Shown: positions 1 through 4,339, counted from the stretch's first letter. The stretch is DNA of 5,930 bases from Cellvibrionaceae bacterium (GCA_021151825.1 JAGKWQ010000027.1:1-5930); one strand, 5' to 3'. Program-made: numbers and translations. Notes: generated by a model not told the origin, from the sequence alone.

Positions 1-99
1 CCTAAGTTTTTTGCGGAAAGCGGTGCGGATGGCGTTGTATTTTCGGTTGTGCAATCTGAGGTAAAACCTGATTCGCTAAACGTGCGCGAGTGCGCCGGT
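1..99 (+). repeat. Left arm of an exact 99-bp terminal inverted repeat
   Basis: Bases 1-99 are the exact reverse complement of 5832-5930. Identity stops at base 100 (t here, c in the other arm). By hand comparison 14 of the next 81 positions differ. The arm lies wholly inside the reading frame of gene A, so it is coding sequence rather than a transposon end. The window stops exactly at the repeat on both sides, so the repeat may be longer in the genome. Confidence 0.95.
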
Positions 100-387
100 T
101 ATCACATCCTGGGGCAAAAATGGGACGGGGCTAAATTCGTCGCCGTTGCTACTACGCCAGTTTATAAAGTGTGGAGCAAGCCGCAATTTATTTTGTCAAT
201 CGGAAAAACGGCGTTTGATTCAATCATCGACGGTGCCGACAAAGATTTGCGCTTTGCAAAATACGTGTTGGATAGCGCGGATGCTGTCGATATGAATGTT
301 CCGGATTACGTTGCCCTGGTTGAATTACTGAAAACAAAAAATTTAATCACGGCGGCAAAACTGGCAGAACTTAAGGCGCAGGTGTGA
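1..387 (+). CDS. Gene A, phage-like protein of unknown function, 5' end outside the window
   Basis: The frame is open from base 1 (Pro-Lys-Phe-Phe-Ala) to the TGA at 385-387, giving 128 residues. A GTG at 49 is an internal Val codon, not the start, because the frame and its conservation with A' continue upstream of it. The protein looks soluble, with no membrane segment. The C-terminal part is helical and ends in a segment around VPDYVALVELL and LITAAKLAELKAQV that resembles the tail of several phage structural or assembly proteins, but I cannot name the family. It is the first visible gene of an operon and overlaps B by 4 nt. Only 4 of 128 residues differ from A' by hand alignment, while many third positions differ after base 99, so the protein is under strong purifying selection. 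A structural or assembly role is inferred from its neighbours only. Confidence 0.85.
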   Translation, partial: PKFFAESGADGVVFSVVQSEVKPDSLNVRECAGYHILGQKWDGAKFVAVATTPVYKVWSKPQFILSIGKTAFDSIIDGADKDLRFAKYVLDSADAVDMNVPDYVALVELLKTKNLITAAKLAELKAQV

Positions 388-965
388 AGGGCGTAATTGT
401 CGGCGGGGTGCTGTTAGGCTTGGGGGGAGTTGCTTTTTATTTATGGCAACGGGGCAGGGATGCTGCTCCGCAAATTTCAACAGGTTCACCGGTCCCGACA
501 ACTACTGAACCAGCAACAACCACAAGCGGATTTTTTGACAATATGGTTTCTTCAGTAACAAGTATTTTGGAGCCTCGCGGCATTCGCAATCACAACCCGG
601 GCAACTTGGTTTTAACAACTATTGCCTGGAAAGGCAAGGTGCCGAACGCGCAAAACACTGACGGAAAATTTGAGCAATTCACAAGCCCGTTATGGGGCAT
701 TCGCGCCATGTTTATGGATGTGCGCGGCGATATTGAAAAGGATGGTTTAAATACTATCCGTAAATTAATTACGTCATATGCGCCTGCATTTGAAAACAAC
801 ACGGCGGCCTATATTCAGTCGGTCGTTAACCAAATTGGAATAGGGCCTGATACTAAAATTTTGCCGTCGAATTATCCGAATTTATTAAAGGCAATAATCA
901 AGCACGAAAACGGAAAACAACCCTACAGCGATGCATTAATCATTGAGGCCATGAATACAAAATGA
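384..965 (+). CDS. Gene B, membrane-anchored lysozyme-like virion peptidoglycan hydrolase
   Basis: 193 residues. Residues 3-21 form a Gly-rich membrane segment, followed by basic residues (QRGR) that would keep the C-terminal side positive. A Pro/Thr/Ser-rich linker spans about 27-49, and a globular domain runs from about 62 to 193. The domain opens with RGIRNHNPGNL (65-75), the hallmark of a phage protein family usually annotated as structural or lysozyme-like. Further family-like features are the Trp after it, TDGKFEQF, PLWGIRAM, an NTIRKL segment and YAP..EN..AYIQSV. The likely role is local cutting of peptidoglycan during entry or exit, with the enzyme held in a virion or host membrane. 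The start is GTG, overlapping the stop of A (GTGTGA), with AAGG about 9 nt upstream. B' is about 89% identical; most differences fall in the linker and the C-terminal third, while 62-100 is almost unchanged. A pure structural role without catalysis cannot be excluded. Confidence 0.8.
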   Translation: MKGVIVGGVLLGLGGVAFYLWQRGRDAAPQISTGSPVPTTTEPATTTSGFFDNMVSSVTSILEPRGIRNHNPGNLVLTTIAWKGKVPNAQNTDGKFEQFTSPLWGIRAMFMDVRGDIEKDGLNTIRKLITSYAPAFENNTAAYIQSVVNQIGIGPDTKILPSNYPNLLKAIIKHENGKQPYSDALIIEAMNTK

Positions 966-1591
966 GTAAGCCGCAAGTGAATTTAAACGTTGATGGAATT
1001 ATGTTGGTCGGTCTCCTGGTTGGTGTGCCGCTCCTGGGCTATATCGGCTGGAAAATGTACGGCGCAAAAGACGCAATTGCCTCCGCTGTCGATAAAGTGA
1101 ATCCTGCGAGTAACAATAATTTTGTTAACCAGGGTGTTGAGTCAATTGGTCAGGCACTTACGGGTGATGATTCGTGGACGCTGGGCGGTTGGGCATTTGA
1201 TTGGACGCACAACACAGATGGTTCATATAGGCCGCAAGCGGGATGGGATGTAGTAGGGCTAATACCTGGTGCTGGCTCGGGATTGGTTGCAATTAAAGAT
1301 GCTGCTACCGCGGTTAATCCAATGAATCCAGATAACGTAATTAATGGCGGGTTCAATCGCATTACGCAATGGATGACTGGTGATGAAAATTTCACGCTTG
1401 GCGGTTGGTTGTATGATGTTACGCATGATGATCCGGTGACGGGTGCCAAGGCGCCGATTAATGTTGTTAATCCGGCAAGTGATAAAAACATCATTAACCA
1501 GGGTGTTGAATACCTGGGGCAAAAAGTATCGGGAAATAATTCATGGACATTGGGCGGATGGATTTATGACGTGTTCAATCCAGGTGAGTAA
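962..1591 (+). CDS. Gene C, single-pass membrane protein with three internal repeats
   Basis: 209 residues. A short polar N-terminus precedes a membrane helix at about 13-32 (IMLVGLLVGVPLLGYIGW). Three repeats of about 39 residues follow, at 46-84, 118-157 and 169-207. Each begins V-N-P, has N-(Q/G)-G-(V/F) in the middle, and ends with (T/S)-G-(D/N)-(D/E/N)-(S/N)-(W/F)-T-L-G-G-W-x-(Y/F)-D. Between repeats 1 and 2 lies a Gly-rich hydrophobic stretch (94-111) that could be a second membrane-associated segment. ATG overlaps the stop of B (ATGA). I do not recognise the family. Position after a membrane-anchored virion lysin suggests a virion-membrane or DNA-delivery protein, which is inference. 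C' is about 91% identical, and changes in the membrane helix are all hydrophobic for hydrophobic. The last codons (AATCCAGGTGAG) also supply the Shine-Dalgarno sequence for D. Confidence 0.82.
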   Translation: MSKPQVNLNVDGIMLVGLLVGVPLLGYIGWKMYGAKDAIASAVDKVNPASNNNFVNQGVESIGQALTGDDSWTLGGWAFDWTHNTDGSYRPQAGWDVVGLIPGAGSGLVAIKDAATAVNPMNPDNVINGGFNRITQWMTGDENFTLGGWLYDVTHDDPVTGAKAPINVVNPASDKNIINQGVEYLGQKVSGNNSWTLGGWIYDVFNPGE

Positions 1592-1672
1592 ATGACTAAA
1601 ACTGAAACGCTTTTGATATCAACCGCAGCCTCTGTATTGGCTGCATTAATCGTAAGGTACGTGATCAAATGA
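1592..1672 (+). CDS. Gene D, 26-residue single-span membrane microprotein
   Basis: The protein is MTKTETLLIS followed by TAASVLAALIVRYVIK: a short polar N-terminus, one membrane helix at about 7-21, and a basic end. It abuts the stop of C (TAAATG) and is preceded by an AGGTGAG ribosome site inside C. The copy at 4259-4339 encodes exactly the same 26 residues although 11 codons differ, all synonymously. That pattern shows it is a translated, constrained gene despite its size. Very small membrane proteins are typical of phages with an internal lipid membrane (PM2, PRD1), but a holin-like or other membrane role is equally possible. Confidence 0.85.
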   Translation: MTKTETLLISTAASVLAALIVRYVIK

Positions 1673-1803
1673 AATGGAAAAATAAAAAATTCATTGGTTC
1701 GCTTTTGACGCTGGTATTAATCAGTGTCGGCGTAGCGCAACCGGAATTAGTTGGCCGCCTGGGTGCTGAGGCTGTTTGTCGGCAAACCAACTGCGAGGCG
1801 TAA
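1669..1803 (+). CDS. Gene E, 44-residue membrane protein with a C-terminal CX4C
   Basis: Starts MKWKNKKFIGS, has a hydrophobic helix at about 8-23, then a short tail ending in CRQTNCEA. The ATG overlaps the stop of D (ATGA). The N-terminus and the two cysteines spaced by four residues are kept in E' (CAKVKC), while the middle has changed almost completely. The basic start plus helix could be a cleavable signal peptide (ISVGVAQ offers a weak cleavage site) or a membrane anchor. If the tail is exported, the cysteines could form a disulfide. The function is unknown. A lysis or virion-membrane role fits the position. Confidence 0.75.
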   Translation: MKWKNKKFIGSLLTLVLISVGVAQPELVGRLGAEAVCRQTNCEA

Positions 1804-1950
1804 ATGGATTTAGATTTGAATGCTGCAATTAACGCGGCGATTGGTGGCGGTGCGGTGTGGGCTGCGATCCGAACGGAAATAAAATTCCTTTGGAAAACTG
1901 TGGACCGGTTGGAAAAACAGATAGCTGAGTTGTTAAAAAAGGCCGCTTAA
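1804..1950 (+). CDS. Gene F, 48-residue protein with hydrophobic start and charged helix
   Basis: An Ala/Gly-rich moderately hydrophobic segment (about 6-21) is followed by IKFLW and a charged, probably coiled-coil helix (about 28-46) ending in LLKKAA. It starts one base after the stop of E, with GAGG 6 nt upstream of the ATG. F' shares EIKFLW, the lysine-rich tail and KKAA, but little else. The last four codons form the left arm of the terminator stem, so the KKAA ending is fixed by RNA structure as well as by protein. Short hydrophobic-plus-coiled-coil proteins occur as holin-like or scaffold-like phage proteins; I cannot choose between these. Confidence 0.7.
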   Translation: MDLDLNAAINAAIGGGAVWAAIRTEIKFLWKTVDRLEKQIAELLKKAA

Positions 1951-1964
1951 TTGCGGCCTTTTTT
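1935..1964. terminator. Bidirectional intrinsic terminator between F and the lipoprotein gene
   Basis: A perfect 12-bp stem pairs 1935-1946 (aaaaaaggccgc) with 1953-1964 (gcggcctttttt) around a 6-nt loop. It has a GC-rich core and a T run in both directions, so it can end both the A-F operon and the opposing lipoprotein transcript. It overlaps the 3' end of F. Confidence 0.9.
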
Positions 1965-1967
1965 ATG

Positions 1968-2384
1968 TTAATTGAAACCGGAATTTGATTTACCCTGAAT
2001 GCTACAAGTAATGGTTAGGTCAGTTGGTTTGGTCGCTTTGTTGGTGTCACCAATAATCATACACTTATCAATGGTTACGCCGTTGGAAACCTCGAACGTG
2101 TTGCTGTTGCCAACGACGTCAAGTGTGCTCACATTTGATTGGATGTAAATTACGTTTCGGTCTCCTGATATTGATATTTCTGCCTTCTTATCGCTTATGA
2201 CGGTGGCTGTATTGTTGTCGCCCGTAATATTCAGTTTTCCATCTTTGTTTGTGACTATTCCGCTTGGGGTTGTGTTAGCTGTTGAGCTGGCTGAATTGTT
2301 CGAAGGCTTCGTGTCGCCGCTGCCTCCACTGCCTCCGCAAGCGGGCAGTAAAAGGGTGAGGGCTAACGGGTATATTATCTTCAT
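1968..2384 (-). CDS. DUF3060-like surface lipoprotein
   Basis: 138 residues. A lipoprotein signal sequence (MKIIYPLALTLL) ends in the lipobox L-P-A-C, with Cys16 the predicted lipidated residue and Gly at +2. A flexible Gly/Ser/Asn/Thr-rich stretch follows (17-45). The C-terminal domain (about 46-130) has repeated strands of the type ITGDNNTATV, ISGDRNVIYI and VVGNSNTFEV, the GD/GN-x-N-x(2)-x-V pattern of DUF3060 proteins, which suggests a small beta-helix or sandwich. Two cysteines near the end (DKCMIIG and TITCSIQ) may form a disulfide. The start has AGGAAG 7 nt upstream. It follows the regulator gene by 22 nt, so the two probably share a transcript. A lipoprotein expressed beside the repressor-like gene could act in lysogenic conversion or superinfection exclusion; that role is inference. 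Confidence 0.8.
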   Translation of the reverse strand: MKIIYPLALTLLLPACGGSGGSGDTKPSNNSASSTANTTPSGIVTNKDGKLNITGDNNTATVISDKKAEISISGDRNVIYIQSNVSTLDVVGNSNTFEVSNGVTIDKCMIIGDTNKATKPTDLTITCSIQGKSNSGFN

Positions 2385-2406
2385 AGTTTGACTTCCTTTG
2401 TGTTGG

Positions 2407-2697
2407 TTAGGGTTCGTACTTTGCCAATTTGCTTAATGCGTATTCGATAACGTGAGGCTTGTATGCTCGGTTTGTGTGGCCTATGTCGAGTGCGCCGATG
2501 TGATTAATGTACCAGTGTCGCGGCCAGGATTCGGGAATGATCCTGTTGGCTTGGTGCAGTTTAATCAGTTTGATTGCGCTTGCCGGTGGTTTTGTTTTTC
2601 CGGCTAGCCAGCGTTGGGCGGTTCTTTGGGATACGTTGCACAGCTTTGCGATGTTTTCACTGCCCATAGGCCAGTGATTAGGGTCAAAAAAGTCCAT
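2407..2697 (-). CDS. DUF3653-like phage helix-turn-helix regulator
   Basis: 96 residues. A helix-turn-helix lies at about 13-40, with IAKLCNVSQRTAQRWLAGK giving the recognition helix (SQRTAQRWLAG). A conserved block follows: RIIPESWPRHW, then IGALDIGHTN. This combination of an HTH with the R-I-x-P-x-x-W-P-x-H-W and I-G-x-L-D-I-G motifs matches small phage regulators of the DUF3653 type. The whole protein is little more than the DNA-binding domain. The ATG at 2697 has no Shine-Dalgarno sequence; a second in-frame ATG at 2667 also lacks one and would still leave the HTH intact. It is divergent from the 178-residue regulator at 3024 across a 326-bp region, an arrangement like a cI/cro pair. It probably binds sites in that region and controls itself and the downstream lipoprotein. 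Confidence 0.8.
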   Translation of the reverse strand: MDFFDPNHWPMGSENIAKLCNVSQRTAQRWLAGKTKPPASAIKLIKLHQANRIIPESWPRHWYINHIGALDIGHTNRAYKPHVIEYALSKLAKYEP

Positions 2698-2717
2698 ATT
2701 TTTAAGATTGTTTTGTT

Positions 2718-2723
2718 ATATTA
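2718..2723 (-). promoter_or_regulatory. Possible -10 element for the left regulator
   Basis: Read on the minus strand the hexamer is TAATAT, 20 nt before the ATG at 2697. A start about 7 nt downstream would leave a leader of only some 13 nt without a ribosome site, so the message would be nearly leaderless, as in some repressor transcripts. No good -35 hexamer is seen at 16-18 nt, so the call is weak. Confidence 0.3.
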
Positions 2724-2758
2724 GGGGAAGTTGAGATTAGGACAGGGATTGACAGTTT

Positions 2759-2787
2759 GCAAATTACATTGAATTACGTAAATTTGC
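2759..2787. repeat. Imperfect inverted repeat next to the dif-like site
   Basis: gcaaattac (2759-2767) faces gtaaatttgc (2778-2787) around 10 bp; the arms match except for one extra A in the right arm. It ends one base before the XerD arm. The spacing of the half-sites suits a dimeric DNA-binding protein, most simply one of the flanking regulators. A link to dif recombination is possible but not shown. Confidence 0.45.
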
Positions 2788-2788
2788 T

Positions 2789-2816
2789 ATTTAACATAAT
2801 CTACATTATGCGAAAT
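2789..2816 (-). other. dif: dif-like XerC/XerD recombination site
   Basis: Read on the minus strand the 28 bp are ATTTCGCATAA, then TGTAGA, then TTATGTTAAAT. E. coli dif has GGTGCGCATAA, TGTATA, TTATGTTAAAT. The XerD arm is identical, and the XerC arm keeps the inner seven bases and the T at position 3. The outer bases of the XerC arm vary among gammaproteobacteria. The only central-region difference is T to G at its fifth base. The inner CATAA/TTATG half-sites form a perfect inverted repeat. It is either the host chromosomal dif flanked by elements, or a junction or attP site of a Xer-dependent element. Flanking regulator genes and the skew change at this point support a real site. XerC and XerD would come from the host, since no recombinase gene is present. 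Confidence 0.85.
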
Positions 2817-2845
2817 TACATATCACAGCGTACACCGGTATTCAA

Positions 2846-2866
2846 GGGGTCGATTTTATCGACCCC
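2846..2866. repeat. Perfect 9-bp hairpin beside the dif-like site
   Basis: ggggtcgat (2846-2854) pairs with atcgacccc (2858-2866) across a 3-nt loop, 30 bp from the dif-like site. There is no T run on either side, so it is not a standard terminator. It could be a protein site, a factor-assisted terminator, or a structure that forms when the DNA is single-stranded. Confidence 0.7.
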
Positions 2867-3023
2867 CATCATTTATAACTCAAAGTTATTGTAAATTCTG
2901 CAAAACGCTAAGCAGCAATTCTCTTATAGAAACTCTGTCTAAAAAACTCAGGCATTTATTTTGCCGTTACCCGCCTTGCGCCATTTTTCCGGCGCACAAA
3001 TTAACAATAAAAGGGTTAACGGA

Positions 3024-3560
3024 ATGAAAAACAAGACAGTGTTTAATCGGACTTACCTTGAAAGCGAAATCATTACCCCCGAGAAAGTTGCCAAAATATG
3101 CGGGGTTTCAAAGCGCACTGCCCAGCGATGGATAGCTGGCCACACAACACCAAAGGAAGGACAAATAGAATTACTGGTGCTGCATTTCCGAGGCCGAATC
3201 ATGCCTTCAAAATGGCCACATCATTGGCGTTTTGATTCTATCGGCACGCTCGATATCGGCACGCATGCACCAGGCTTGTCCTGGCAGCATATCGACTGGT
3301 ACTCATTCAGCCTGCAATGCTGGCACAACAGCTTAGAGTTAATTCGCCGCGTCAATATGCGCCTGGATGAAATCGAAAAGACCGCAACCAGTGCGCAAAT
3401 CATCGAACTAGCCCAATATCGTGAGCGCCTACGCGAACTTGCCGCCCACAATTTTCAGCTACCCATACGACTCAACGCGCATTTGATTGCCACCTACGGG
3501 CAACCTGCCGAGATTCAGGAGCTTGCCGAAAAAGAATCACATCGCAAATTTGGCTGCTAA
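3024..3560 (+). CDS. DUF3653-like regulator with a C-terminal helical extension
   Basis: 178 residues from the ATG at 3024, which has AAGGG 8 nt upstream; an in-frame TTG at 2961 would add 21 residues but lacks a good ribosome site. The helix-turn-helix lies at about 19-46 (VAKICGVSKRTAQRWIAGH), followed by RIMPSKWPHHW and IGTLDIGTH, the same motif set as the 96-residue regulator across the gap. Residues from about 85 on are an extra domain with long amphipathic helices (ELIRRVNMRLDEIEK, LAQYRERLRELA), probably for dimerisation. It is likely the repressor-like partner of the divergent pair. The shared N-terminus and unshared C-terminus suggest that the two bind similar operators and could compete. 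It precedes a lipoprotein gene by 36 nt, mirroring the left side. Confidence 0.8.
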   Translation: MKNKTVFNRTYLESEIITPEKVAKICGVSKRTAQRWIAGHTTPKEGQIELLVLHFRGRIMPSKWPHHWRFDSIGTLDIGTHAPGLSWQHIDWYSFSLQCWHNSLELIRRVNMRLDEIEKTATSAQIIELAQYRERLRELAAHNFQLPIRLNAHLIATYGQPAEIQELAEKESHRKFGC

Positions 3561-3596
3561 ACTTGCGTCGCAATAACTAACACACAGGACGTCACT

Positions 3597-3965
3597 ATGT
3601 ATAAAACCGCTTTACTTTTCACGACATTAGTAATCACCGGCTGCGCTGGCAGCATCGACAGCACGCGCGGAATGATCGATGACATGCGCTACGGCGAGAA
3701 ATCAACCACACCGATTCCCACCGATGAATTTATCGCCGTAGGCAACTACAGACACAAAGCCGGAGCTTTGGAGATTGCAACGGATAACGCGAACGCGTTT
3801 TGTAAACGCTGGCGAGCATCACCGGCAATCATCAGCCAGGAAACAAAAAAAATGCATGACGATAACATCGGCAAAAGCATCACACGCTCAACAAAGGAAG
3901 CATTAACGGGCGAAGGCAGCGCAAACGATCTTTACGAGACAACAATAAAATACAAATGCTACTGA
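3597..3965 (+). CDS. Small lipoprotein of unknown function
   Basis: 122 residues. The signal sequence MYKTALLFTTLV ends in I-T-G-C, with Cys16 the predicted lipidation site and Ala at +2, which suits the outer membrane. The mature part is hydrophilic, with two further cysteines (NAFCKRW at about 69 and the penultimate residue, KYKCY) that could pair. I do not recognise a domain. AGGA lies 9 nt before the ATG. It follows the regulator, with no promoter evident in the 36-nt gap, so it is probably co-transcribed. It occupies the same place as the DUF3060-like lipoprotein on the left but has no visible similarity to it, as expected for an exchangeable accessory gene. Confidence 0.72.
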   Translation: MYKTALLFTTLVITGCAGSIDSTRGMIDDMRYGEKSTTPIPTDEFIAVGNYRHKAGALEIATDNANAFCKRWRASPAIISQETKKMHDDNIGKSITRSTKEALTGEGSANDLYETTIKYKCY

Positions 3966-3969
3966 TATA

Positions 3970-4001
3970 AAAAAAGGCCGCAATTTTACGCGGCCTTTTT
4001 T
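3970..4001. terminator. Bidirectional intrinsic terminator between the lipoprotein gene and F'
   Basis: 3970-3981 (aaaaaaggccgc) pairs with 3990-4001 (gcggcctttttt) around an 8-nt loop. The stem sequence is the same as in the left terminator although the loop differs. It ends the rightward lipoprotein transcript and the leftward A'-F' operon, and overlaps the last codons of F'. Confidence 0.9.
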
Positions 4002-4135
4002 ACATGCTCATCCAACTGTTTTTTTAATTCCCTTACATATCGCCAAAGGAATTTAATTTCCACTTTCAGCGCTGCATATCCGGTTGCACAACCCAATAGC
4101 GCACTAAGGACCGCATTAGGGTCAAGCTGGTTCAT
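3986..4135 (-). CDS. Gene F', 49-residue protein
   Basis: Begins MNQLDPNAVLSALL, has a weakly hydrophobic segment at about 8-23, then VEIKFLWRYV and a charged helix ending EHVKKAA. It matches F in EIKFLW, the helical tail and the KKAA ending, but is otherwise diverged. It overlaps the end of E' by 14 nt, unlike the left copy where F starts just after E stops. AAGGTG lies upstream inside E'. The change in junction shows that this end of the operon has been reshaped more than the A-D end. Confidence 0.7.
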   Translation of the reverse strand: MNQLDPNAVLSALLGCATGYAALKVEIKFLWRYVRELKKQLDEHVKKAA

Positions 4136-4262
4136 CACACTTCACCTTTGCACACACAGCATCAGTTGCCACAGGCTCAAGCCAACCATACTCACTAGCA
4201 CCAAAACCCAGTAATAACACAGTGAACACCGAACCAATAAATTTTCTGTTTTTCCACTTCAT
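4122..4262 (-). CDS. Gene E', 46-residue membrane protein with CX4C
   Basis: Starts MKWKNRKFIGS like E, then a hydrophobic helix at about 9-22 and a tail containing CAKVKC near the end. The start codon overlaps the stop of D' by 4 nt. Only the first 11 residues, the Ala-Val before the first cysteine and the cysteine spacing are kept relative to E, which points to those parts as the functional ones. It runs two residues longer and into F'. Confidence 0.73.
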   Translation of the reverse strand: MKWKNRKFIGSVFTVLLLGFGASEYGWLEPVATDAVCAKVKCDEPA

Positions 4263-4339
4263 TTGATTACATACCTTACGATCAATGCAGCCAACACAGA
4301 AGCCGCCGTTGAGATTAAAAGAGTTTCAGTTTTTGTCAT
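4259..4339 (-). CDS. Gene D', 26-residue membrane microprotein, identical to D
   Basis: Encodes the same 26 residues as D, with 11 synonymous codon changes and no amino-acid change. It abuts the stop of C' and uses the same AGGTGAG ribosome site inside the end of C'. The contrast with its diverged neighbours E' and F' marks D as the most constrained protein of the module along with A. Confidence 0.85.
   Translation of the reverse strand: MTKTETLLISTAASVLAALIVRYVIK

Larger units (their letters stand above)
1..2788. mobile_element. Left prophage-like half, up to the dif-like site
   Basis: This half holds an operon of phage-like genes (A to F), a bidirectional terminator, a lipoprotein gene and a phage-type regulator whose gene ends at the dif-like site. 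The phage character rests on the RGIRNHNPGNL-type virion hydrolase, the run of tiny membrane proteins with 4-nt overlaps, and the DUF3653-like regulator. No integrase, capsid or replication gene is visible, so the rest of the element must lie beyond the left edge. The outer limit is not in the window. That the element ends at the dif-like site is inferred from the mirror symmetry around it. Confidence 0.55.
2698..3023. promoter_or_regulatory. Divergent intergenic control region
   Basis: This 326-bp AT-rich gap separates the two divergent regulators. It contains, in order: ATTAGG twice (2720-2725 and 2736-2741), a consensus-like TTGACA at 2749-2754 without a convincing partner, an imperfect inverted repeat, the dif-like site, and a 9-bp hairpin. 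AATTAC occurs three times (2762, 2772, 2814). AAATTACAT occurs at 2761-2769 and again at 2813-2821, overlapping the outer end of the XerC arm. Such repeats could be operators for the regulators or accessory sites for recombination. I see no convincing gene or RNA gene here. Confidence 0.6.

Noticed and set aside
590..802. Minus-strand frame inside gene B
   Set aside because: Antisense to the RGIRNHNPGNL domain. A similar frame in B' follows from the conserved B protein.
1150..1494. Long minus-strand reading frames inside gene C (also 1259-1522)
   Set aside because: They lie opposite the conserved, repeat-bearing frame of C, have no ribosome site and read as antisense of it.
2197..2391. Plus-strand 64-residue hydrophobic frame
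   Set aside because: Antisense to the lipoprotein, whose lipobox, ribosome site and domain repeats are clear.
2749..2777. TTGACA at 2749-2754 as the -35 of a rightward promoter
   Set aside because: The hexamers 16-18 nt downstream (gaatta, aattac, attacg) are poor -10 elements.
2808..2894. 28-codon frame starting inside the dif-like site
   Set aside because: It has no ribosome site and runs through the hairpin; the composition is not gene-like.
2961..3023. TTG start adding 21 residues to the right regulator
   Set aside because: There is no suitable ribosome site, and the ATG at 3024 has AAGGG at good spacing just before the conserved domain.
3221..3451. Minus-strand 76-residue frame
   Set aside because: Antisense to the regulator at 3024-3560, with no start context.
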